A DNA stretch of 64,000 nucleotides from Candidatus Zixiibacteriota bacterium (GTDB taxonomy: Bacteria > Zixibacteria > MSB-5A5 > DG-27). The notes under the pieces were generated by a model, which saw nothing but the letters and a program-made list of their open reading frames with translations, did no database searches and had not been told where the DNA came from. Location: the NCBI GenBank assembly GCA_030605835.1, contig JAUWHO010000048.1:1-64000 (forward strand), written 5' to 3'. The stretch's first letter is position 1. Every line of letters starts with the position of its first letter. A program made the position numbers and the translations under genes. This document shows positions 58,227 through 64,000 of this stretch, in pieces.

Positions 58227-59143
58227 AGGAGAAAGAGGGGGCGGATCCAGCCCGGAGCCGCTGGGGGCATCTTCTCAACAAGATCGGGTTGGGTCGGTTG
58301 AGGCATACACTCTTTGGGAGAGAGAAAATCTCCAGCAGAGAGGAGACCGAAAAGAGAGTCTTAGAAACCATCGAAGATGCCGTCGGGAGCAAAGAAATAG
58401 ATTTCGAAGAGGACGAGAAGGAGATGATTCACTCCATCTTCGAGCTGGGCGAGACCACCGCCAAGGAGATAATGATTCCCAGGGTGGATATGGTATGTGC
58501 GGAGGTCAACACGGAGTTGCAGCATCTGAGAGAGCTAGCGAAAGAGAAAGGGCATTCCCGCTTCCCGGTCTATCGGGAGGATATAGACAATGTCCTGGGG
58601 ATAGCGACGGTGAAGGATCTGCTCTTCGTGGATGATTTCTCCGAGACCAGGTTGGAAGCTTTGATCCGTCCCACTTTCTTCATCCCCGAAAGCAAAAAGA
58701 TCGATGAGCTCCTCCGGGATATGAGAAAGAAGAAGATGCACATGGCCATCGTCCTGGACGAATACGGGGGCACCTCCGGTCTGGTCACTCTGGAGGATAT
58801 TCTAGAGGAGATCGTGGGGGAGATCGAGGACGAGACCGACAAACAGCCGCCGCCGATTCGGAAGCTGGATGAGCGCAGCTACCGGGTTGATGCCACCTTG
58901 AGCATAAAAGACCTGAATGAAGCCATCGGCTCCCAACTTTCGGAAGAGGAGTTCGAGACCGTCGGGGGGCTGATTTACGATTTGGCCGGGAGCCTCCCGG
59001 AGGAGGGTTACAGTGTCGAACACCAGGGATTGAGATTCATCGTCGAGAAGGTGGAAGGACAGAGGATTGAAACTGTCAGGGTGGTATTCCTCAGAGAGGA
59101 AGTCTCCCCTGACGAGGAAACCTCAACGGATGTCAGCAGCTGA
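58223..59143 (+). CDS. CorC/HlyC-type CBS-domain protein
   Basis: 306 residues. Two CBS domains (about 75-195: MIPRVDMVCAEVNTELQHLRELA, HSRFPVYREDIDNVLGIATVKDLL, KMHMAIVLDEYGGTSGLVTLEDILEEIVGEI in parts) then a CorC_HlyC domain (DERSYRVDATLSIKDLNEAIG, TVGGLIYDLAGSLPEEG). It lacks the DUF21 membrane domain of full CNNM/TlyC proteins, so it resembles soluble CorC, linked to magnesium and cobalt efflux. The TTG start overlaps the ybeY stop by four bases. It ends the operon that begins at 54543. Confidence 0.92.
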   Translation: MKEKEGADPARSRWGHLLNKIGLGRLRHTLFGREKISSREETEKRVLETIEDAVGSKEIDFEEDEKEMIHSIFELGETTAKEIMIPRVDMVCAEVNTELQHLRELAKEKGHSRFPVYREDIDNVLGIATVKDLLFVDDFSETRLEALIRPTFFIPESKKIDELLRDMRKKKMHMAIVLDEYGGTSGLVTLEDILEEIVGEIEDETDKQPPPIRKLDERSYRVDATLSIKDLNEAIGSQLSEEEFETVGGLIYDLAGSLPEEGYSVEHQGLRFIVEKVEGQRIETVRVVFLREEVSPDEETSTDVSS

Positions 59144-59187
59144 TAAACAGGAAATCAGAGGCTAGTGACGTCGACAGAAAAGCTAAG

Positions 59188-59502
59188 ATGAAAAGTGCGA
59201 AAGGCAAAACCGAAGAAATTCTGGGAAAAGAGAGGGCAGAAAGAATATGTGAACAGTATGACATATCCTTTCTTGGCTTATTCGGTTCTCACGCCAGGGG
59301 GGATTTTTCTGATCAAAGTGATATAGATCTCATTGTCAGATTCTCCAAAAAGAAAAGCCTTTTGGATTTGGTCAGGCTAGAAAGGATGTTCTCCGAAATA
59401 CTGGGACGAAAAGTGGACTTATTAACTGAGAATTCGATCAGTCCGTATCTTAGAGACAAGATAGCAGTTGATCTGAAGGTCATTTATGATCAAAAAAGAT
59501 GA
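59188..59502 (+). CDS. mntA: MntA-like nucleotidyltransferase antitoxin
   Basis: 104 residues. The minimal nucleotidyltransferase motif GSX10DXD is exact: Gly33-Ser34, Asp45, Asp47 in FGSHARGDFSDQSDIDLIV. The later segment GRKVDLLTENSI carries the third acidic residue. In type VII MntA-HepT systems MntA adds AMP to a tyrosine of the HEPN toxin and silences it. The gene overlaps hepT by 17 bases, the typical arrangement. It sits between corC and a GAF/HD-GYP gene. Confidence 0.93.
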   Translation: MKSAKGKTEEILGKERAERICEQYDISFLGLFGSHARGDFSDQSDIDLIVRFSKKKSLLDLVRLERMFSEILGRKVDLLTENSISPYLRDKIAVDLKVIYDQKR

Positions 59503-59830
59503 CAAAGCTTACCTGCAGCACATCTACGACGCTGTCCTGAGAATCCAGACCTATGTCAAGGATATCACATATGAGGATTTTTGCGAGAAGGTCATCATTC
59601 AAGATGCTGTGATCAGACAATTGGAGATCATTGGTGAGGCTACAAAAAGAATCTCGTCCGACACCAGAAGAAGAGCTGCGGACATTCCCTGGAAGGACAT
59701 CGCCGGGATGAGAGACAAACTGATACATAATTACCTGGGAGTAGATATAGAGCTGGTCTGGGAAACCATTGGCGGAGAGATGCCTCGCTTAAAGGAGGGG
59801 GTCAGGCGGATTCTTGAAGAGTTAGAATGA
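59486..59830 (+). CDS. hepT: HepT-like HEPN ribonuclease toxin (DUF86)
   Basis: 114 residues. The HEPN catalytic motif RX4HXY is intact: Arg76, His81, Tyr83 in MRDKLIHNYLG. DUF86 features AVIRQLEIIGEATKRIS and DIPWKDIAGM are clear. As a toxin it would cleave RNA; Tyr83 is the residue AMPylated by MntA. Its stop overlaps the start of the HD-GYP gene as ATGA, so toxin, antitoxin and the signalling protein are translated as a unit. Confidence 0.93.
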   Translation: MIKKDDKAYLQHIYDAVLRIQTYVKDITYEDFCEKVIIQDAVIRQLEIIGEATKRISSDTRRRAADIPWKDIAGMRDKLIHNYLGVDIELVWETIGGEMPRLKEGVRRILEELE

Positions 59831-60954
59831 CAATCGCAGACACTCAAAGTCTCTTAGCCGAAAATCAACGCTTAAAAGTCCTCTTAGAGGTGGGGCAGGC
59901 GATAAGCTCGCTTATGGAACTGGACGATCTTTTGCTTCTGATCGCCCGGGAGACCGCCAGAGTTCTCAAAGCTGACCGCTGCACCCTTTTCCTGCTGGAT
60001 GAGAAACGAGAGGAACTGTGGTCGAAAGTCGCCATGGGGGAGGAGAAGATCCGACTTCCCAAGGAGAGCGGGATCGCGGGGTTGGTGGTCACCACCGGAG
60101 AGACGCTCATAATCGATGACCCCTATTCAAACCCGCATTTCAACCCCGAAATCGACAAGAAGACCGGGTACCATACCCGCTCTCTGCTTTGTGGACCGAT
60201 GCGGGATTCCAAGGGGGAGGTCTTGGGGGTATTTCAAGTTCTGAATAAACTCGATGGCGGTTTCCAGCAGGAGGATAAAGAGTTGTTGGAGGCGGTGGCG
60301 GCCTTCTCAGCCATCGCCATCGAGAACGCCAGGTTATATGCGGAGCTCAAGAAAACCTTTTACAGCTTCATCGAGACTTTAGCCGCCACTATCGATGCCC
60401 GGCATCATCTCACCGCCGGCCACTCTCACCGGGTGGCCAAATACACCGTCGGGATTGCCAGGGAGATGGGCTTACCAAAAAAGGAGATCGAAATCTTAAG
60501 AGTGGCGGCATTCCTGCACGACTACGGAAAGATCGGCATCCCCGACAGCATCCTGGCGAAGCCGGGCAAGTTGACGGAGGAGGAGTACGCCCAGATGAAA
60601 CGCCATCCCGCTCTCACCAAAGAGATTCTGGGCAAGATATACCTCTCCGACGATTACAGGGGGATTCCCGGGCTGGCCTCCACTCACCACGAAAGGCTCG
60701 ACGGCAGCGGCTATCCTTTCGGCCTCAAAGATGGCAAGATACCTCTCGGCGGAAGGATCATGGCAGTGGCGGATGTCTTCGACGCCATCACCTCCAAGAG
60801 GGACTATCGTGAAGGGATGCCCTATCCGGAGGCTTTGGAGCAATTGAGGGAGGATGTGGGAAAGCATTTCGATCCAGAGGTTTTCGATGCCTTCGAGAGA
60901 TATTTGAGAAAGGAGCTGGCAGACAAAACTGATGAAAAGAAAAAGCCATCTTAG
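59827..60954 (+). CDS. GAF-domain HD-GYP phosphodiesterase-like protein
   Basis: 375 residues. A GAF sensor domain (about 24-172: LKADRCTLFLLDEKREELWSKVA, SGIAGLVVTTGETLIIDDPYSNPHFN, in pieces) precedes an HD-GYP domain with GHSHRVAKYTVGIAREMGL, AAFLHDYGKIGIPDSIL and HHERLDGSGYP (from His287). The HD pair and the GYP motif are intact, so it probably hydrolyses cyclic di-GMP or a related dinucleotide. The start overlaps hepT by ATGA, an unusual linkage of a toxin-antitoxin pair with second-messenger signalling. Confidence 0.93.
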   Translation: MTIADTQSLLAENQRLKVLLEVGQAISSLMELDDLLLLIARETARVLKADRCTLFLLDEKREELWSKVAMGEEKIRLPKESGIAGLVVTTGETLIIDDPYSNPHFNPEIDKKTGYHTRSLLCGPMRDSKGEVLGVFQVLNKLDGGFQQEDKELLEAVAAFSAIAIENARLYAELKKTFYSFIETLAATIDARHHLTAGHSHRVAKYTVGIAREMGLPKKEIEILRVAAFLHDYGKIGIPDSILAKPGKLTEEEYAQMKRHPALTKEILGKIYLSDDYRGIPGLASTHHERLDGSGYPFGLKDGKIPLGGRIMAVADVFDAITSKRDYREGMPYPEALEQLREDVGKHFDPEVFDAFERYLRKELADKTDEKKKPS

Positions 60955-60993
60955 GGGCTTAGACTCAGAGCGATATTTCCCGGGAGCTCCTTT

Positions 60994-61995
60994 TCAATCC
61001 AGGACTCCCTCCTGTCTCAACCTCTCATAAACATCCAGATTCTCGTATATCAGCTTTTTCAGGGGTTCATCAACTCTCAGACTCCCTCTGAGGAACTCCT
61101 TGTCTCTCTTCAACAGCTTTTCTAAGAACTCGAAGGCCTTACCGACATCGTTTCTGAGGAGTTCAAGCTCGAACGAATTATACAAGAGCATGAGGTTATC
61201 TGGGTCAAATCTGGCGGCCTCCGCGAGATGCTTCTCCATCACAGGGAATTTCAATTCCTTGGAAAAAATAACATAGAGCCACAGGTTGGCAGAAACATAG
61301 TGAAGGGCCAATTTGGGATTATCTATCCTTTGTGGATGAGAGGCAACCTCGTAGAAGCAAACCTTAGCCAGCTCCTTCTGTTGGTATTCCCAAAAACAGT
61401 GACCCAATCTCACGATGGCAGCACTTCTGAAGTGACGTCCGTCCGGACTCGTCAGCCCGGCCAAAAAAAGCACCGCCTCCAGACCAAAGAGGCAGGAGAG
61501 GCGCAGGCAAAGCTCTAAAGGGATTTCCTCCTCCACGCTTTTGAGCTCTTCAACATAGCTTTTCAGAGGTCGGAGGCTAACGCCTCCAACAGCATCCCCC
61601 GGCTCGAAAAGCTTTATGGCTCTAATCCGGTTGACAATCTCACCGTAGCTCTTTGTCAAAGGAGCGGGAACGCCGACCCCGAGAACCGGTTGTCTCCGGC
61701 TTAGACTATCGTAGCGCTTCTGAAGAAAAGAACTGATGCGGAAACAGAAGACCCCCAGATCTTCGCGGTAAGAGCTCACCAGTTCCGGGCGAAGGAACTC
61801 AAAGGGATCTTTTTCGGCGCGTTCCTTAAGGCCGATTTCTCTCCTCTCCATAACTTCCAAAGAGAGCACAACCTCCCCGGGTTTGCGGAGAATGTCCAAA
61901 TTCAGGAGGGTTTCGGTGGCCAGATATTCTATGGCCTCGTCGCCAATTCCGGCCTCTGTGGGAGAGAAAATCCAGTCCGGGATCAGATTCTTCAT
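60994..61995 (-). CDS. Hypothetical TPR-like helical protein next to a sigma factor
   Basis: 333 residues, family not recognised. The N-terminal half is alpha-rich without signal peptide (MKNLIPDWIFSPTEAGIGDEA). The C-terminal half has helices such as ELAKVCFYEVASHPQRIDNP, EKHLAEAARFDPDNLMLLYNSFELELL and FEFLEKLLKRDKEFL that resemble TPR repeats. ATG 61995 is three bases from the sigma factor stop, so it is in the same operon. It may bind the sigma factor as a regulator, which is an inference from position. Confidence 0.65.
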   Translation of the reverse strand: MKNLIPDWIFSPTEAGIGDEAIEYLATETLLNLDILRKPGEVVLSLEVMERREIGLKERAEKDPFEFLRPELVSSYREDLGVFCFRISSFLQKRYDSLSRRQPVLGVGVPAPLTKSYGEIVNRIRAIKLFEPGDAVGGVSLRPLKSYVEELKSVEEEIPLELCLRLSCLFGLEAVLFLAGLTSPDGRHFRSAAIVRLGHCFWEYQQKELAKVCFYEVASHPQRIDNPKLALHYVSANLWLYVIFSKELKFPVMEKHLAEAARFDPDNLMLLYNSFELELLRNDVGKAFEFLEKLLKRDKEFLRGSLRVDEPLKKLIYENLDVYERLRQEGVLD

Positions 61996-61998
61996 AAA

Positions 61999-62889
61999 CT
62001 AAAAGTGGGGAGAGGCAGCGAGGGTGGGTAGAACTTGCCTTAGGTCTTGATGATGGTGGCGTTTCTTCAGGAAATGTTGTCTTATGATCTTCAGTATCTT
62101 GCGGCGCAGAATCTTGAAGTTGATATCCGAAAGGTTCAAAATCTTCTGAATCTCTCCCGGCTGATAGCCAGATCTTAAGAGCTGGAAGAACTCTCGGAGT
62201 TGGGCAGGCAAAAGCTCCTCAGCCTGGTCGAGGGTCAAACGATTGACGTAGGCCTCCTCGTAATCGACGTTATTACTGAGGTCCTCCATAGCTAAAATCC
62301 TCTCCTCGGAGCGGTCTTGAGGCCCGGAGAGCTCCGGCAATTTGATCAGGAACTCTCTCTCCAGCTTCTGCCGTCGGAGATAATCTATACAGCTGTTTTT
62401 GGCAACCCGGTAGATGAGGGCGTTCAGGCTGACGGCTTGAGGTTCAAGCTCGGAGGGGAGCTTCTCGGAGGCGGTTTTGTGATATAAGTAATCCCCACCC
62501 GTTATCATCCGCAGGCACTCTTTGAAAAGCTTTACCTTGATTTCGCTGGCCAGGTCTTGAACTACGTCCGGTGCGGTCTGGTTTGCCAAGTTGAGCCGGA
62601 CGATTCTGCTCAGATAGTTTCTGTATTCCAAGGTTCTGGTAAGTACCAGCGCCAGTCCCCTGACGTCCTCCGGCGATAGTTCTCCGGTCTTCTCCTGATA
62701 GTATATGGAGAGATTTATTATCTCGAAGGTGACCGTCAAATGGGAAACCTCAGGTGGGAGTTGCGAGAACTTCTCCAGATAGACCTTACGAAAATCCCGA
62801 GAAATGACCCTCTCGAAGTCCGAGAGCAGCTTTGCGGTAAATGGATCCGCGAATTTCAGACTATCTTGTTTTACAATTTCTGCCTTCAT
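61999..62889 (-). CDS. Divergent sigma-70-like (ECF-type) factor with N-terminal extension
   Basis: 296 residues. Sigma region 2 is seen as VVQDLASEIKVKLFKECLRM and LNALIYRVAKNSCIDYLRRQKLEREFL; region 4 as LLPAQLREFFQLLRSGYQPGEIQKILNLSD and FKILRRKILKIIRQHFL (in parts). Region 3 is absent, so it is ECF-like. About 95 N-terminal residues before region 2 are unrelated to known sigma regions. The protein is unusually long for an ECF sigma (about 190). It lies between a small secreted protein gene and a TPR-like gene in one direction. Confidence 0.8.
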   Translation of the reverse strand: MKAEIVKQDSLKFADPFTAKLLSDFERVISRDFRKVYLEKFSQLPPEVSHLTVTFEIINLSIYYQEKTGELSPEDVRGLALVLTRTLEYRNYLSRIVRLNLANQTAPDVVQDLASEIKVKLFKECLRMITGGDYLYHKTASEKLPSELEPQAVSLNALIYRVAKNSCIDYLRRQKLEREFLIKLPELSGPQDRSEERILAMEDLSNNVDYEEAYVNRLTLDQAEELLPAQLREFFQLLRSGYQPGEIQKILNLSDINFKILRRKILKIIRQHFLKKRHHHQDLRQVLPTLAASPHF

Positions 62890-62955
62890 GGGTACTCCTC
62901 ACAACCGCGATAACCAGAAAGTGAAACTTCAGAAGATCTTCCCGGTTACGAGTTG

Positions 62956-63246
62956 TTAAAGTGAGAGCCCCAAGGACTGGCAGACAAGATAGATCTGCAA
63001 CAGCAACTCTTGCGGCGATGAATTCAGAGAAGAGCGCGGGTCTTGCTCTTCTCCTCTCAGGAAACCGCCACCGCCGGGATCACTCTCGGTGCCGTAGTAC
63101 TCCTGTCCTCCACCGTCGGGGATTATGCCTTTTTGCGGACCGTCCGCACCGGCGTAACCCACCGCTGGACAGATAAGAAGGCTCGCTGCCAGGAGGCTCA
63201 ATAGGAGTACTGTGCCTCCTTGGCTAAGGCTAGATAGCTTGCTCAT
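62956..63246 (-). CDS. Small secreted glycine-rich protein
   Basis: 96 residues; ATG 63246 has GGAGGAGG six bases upstream. Signal peptide MSKLSSLSQGG then VLLLSLLAASLLICPAVGYA; the mature 64 residues have DGPQKGIIPDGGGQEYYG, DPGGGGFLRGE and a hydrophobic tail QELLLQIYLVCQSLGLSL. I know no family. It could be a precursor of an exported peptide or an envelope sensor. It heads an operon with the sigma factor 66 bases downstream. The leader from the promoter at 63389-63417 is about 140 bases. Confidence 0.7.
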   Translation of the reverse strand: MSKLSSLSQGGTVLLLSLLAASLLICPAVGYAGADGPQKGIIPDGGGQEYYGTESDPGGGGFLRGEEQDPRSSLNSSPQELLLQIYLVCQSLGLSL

Positions 63247-63388
63247 GGCTCCTCCTCCGTTTTTAGGGTTAAAATTGAGCCGTATAGACCCTAATAGTAT
63301 AACGGACAAAAACCCGGTCTGGAACAACCCTTCCTTCCGCCTCTCCAGTGGGAAAGACGGCCCGGACTGGATAGTCCCTAACCGTTTA

Positions 63389-63417
63389 ATTATACCCACA
63401 AATCTTCGATCCGTCAA
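63389..63417 (-). promoter_or_regulatory. Promoter of the secreted-protein/sigma/TPR operon
   Basis: On the minus strand TTGACG (63412-63417), 17 bases, perfect TATAAT (63389-63394). Confidence 0.75.
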
Positions 63418-63467
63418 GAGAGATCCGGAGATTTCTTGATTTGGTGGATGCAGAAGTGAGACCCCCC

Positions 63468-64000
63468 TTAATGATAACTTTCCTTCTCCGACGGATATTC
63501 TCCGCTTTTTACGTCCCTAATATAGTCTTCGACCGCTCTCTGAATTTCTCCACCCAGATGAGCATAAAGGCGGAGGTATTTGGGGTTGAACTCCGAGGTG
63601 ATGCCGAGCATATCGTAGATCACCAACACCTGTCCGTCACAGTGAGGCCCGGCGCCGATGCCGATGGTGGGGATTTTCAGTCTTTCAGTTATCTCCTTTG
63701 CCACCTTGGAGAGCATCGCCTCCAGCACGATCGAGAAACAGCCGGCCCCCTCCAAAGCCACCGCCGAATCCACGAGATACTTCCTGGCTGTCTCCTCTCG
63801 ACCTTGAGCTTTGTAGCCTCCGAAGCGATGAATCGATTGCGGCAAGAGGCCTATATGTCCCATCACTGGTATTCCCACGCTCACCAATTTGGAGACGGTC
63901 TCGATCATCTCCAACCCCCCCTCCAGCTTGACCGCCTGCGCGCCTGCCTCCTTCAAGAACCTGCCGGCGTTTTCAATCGCCTGCGGCAGAGATACCTGAT
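63468..64000 (-). CDS. panB: 3-methyl-2-oxobutanoate hydroxymethyltransferase PanB (5' end beyond window)
   Basis: 177 C-terminal residues are visible, running off the right edge. Family blocks: AGAQAVKLEGG, LVSVGIPVMGHIGLLPQSIHRFGGYKAQGR (in pieces), EMLSKVAKEITERLKIPTIGIGAGPHCDGQVLVIYDMLG in parts, and the C-terminal region PKYLRLYAHLGGEIQRAVEDYIRDV. PanB transfers a one-carbon unit from methylene-THF to 2-oxoisovalerate, the first step to pantothenate and CoA. The start codon lies outside the window. Confidence 0.96.
   Translation of the reverse strand, partial: QVSLPQAIENAGRFLKEAGAQAVKLEGGLEMIETVSKLVSVGIPVMGHIGLLPQSIHRFGGYKAQGREETARKYLVDSAVALEGAGCFSIVLEAMLSKVAKEITERLKIPTIGIGAGPHCDGQVLVIYDMLGITSEFNPKYLRLYAHLGGEIQRAVEDYIRDVKSGEYPSEKESYH

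Overview
The window is a gene-dense chromosomal segment of a didermic bacterium, probably from an uncultivated lineage of the FCB (Fibrobacteres-Chlorobi-Bacteroidetes) superphylum such as Zixibacteria, KSB1 or Latescibacteria. That placement is an inference. It rests on two large secreted hydrolases ending in a type IX secretion (Por/T9SS) tail with the PNPFN motif, a TolC-MFP-RND efflux operon, beta-barrel proteins, bacillithiol genes bshC-bshA and a PEP-CTERM protein. Most genes are on the + strand. Good TTGACA/TATAAT-type promoters are readable. TTG and GTG starts are frequent, and many adjacent genes overlap by four bases (ATGA, GTGA, TTGA).

Layout: (1) 1-1513, an ABC exporter of the GldA/GldF type. 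(2) 1883-4624, a T9SS-tailed subtilisin and a PEP-CTERM protein. (3) 4766-10556, DoxX, a UvrD-like helicase, and a nrdJ/thyX nucleotide operon preceded by a pair of probable NrdR boxes. (4) 11170-12109, tRNA-Ala, a TlpA-type thioredoxin and tRNA-Gly. (5) 12355-17528, an unusual envelope cluster: LPP20 protein, FlgT-N protein, CsgG/FlgT-C protein, FecR protein and CsgG-TPR lipoprotein. (6) 17620-31084, mostly housekeeping genes (der, DUF512 radical SAM, leuD-like, rlmD-like, yqeB-like, truA-ecfT, fetAB, nth, corA). (7) 31222-33220, a compositionally distinct two-gene cassette (SPL-like radical SAM enzyme plus a three-helix membrane protein). (8) 33434-42915, a methyltransferase, a CoA-disulfide-reductase-like flavoprotein, then tetR-tolC-mfp-RND-PG0541 behind two tandem promoter/operator modules. 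(9) 43082-51078, bshC-bshA, a beta-barrel, a TSUP permease, DUF2490 and a T9SS-tailed M14 carboxypeptidase. (10) 51298-59143, hisS, aspS and the phoH-pgpH-ybeY-corC operon. (11) 59188-60954, a MntA-HepT toxin-antitoxin pair coupled to a GAF/HD-GYP protein. (12) 60994-63417, a small secreted protein, a divergent sigma factor and a TPR-like protein in one operon. (13) panB, cut by the window end.

The intergenic DNA is rich in structure. About sixteen short palindromes mostly share one layout but have different stem sequences. One palindrome sequence recurs four times almost unchanged. Heptanucleotide tandem repeats occur at three sites. The most promising poorly described systems are the split-FlgT/CsgG/FecR envelope cluster, the radical-SAM/membrane cassette, and the secreted-peptide/sigma/TPR operon. 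All functions are read from sequence motifs by eye; no database search was run.
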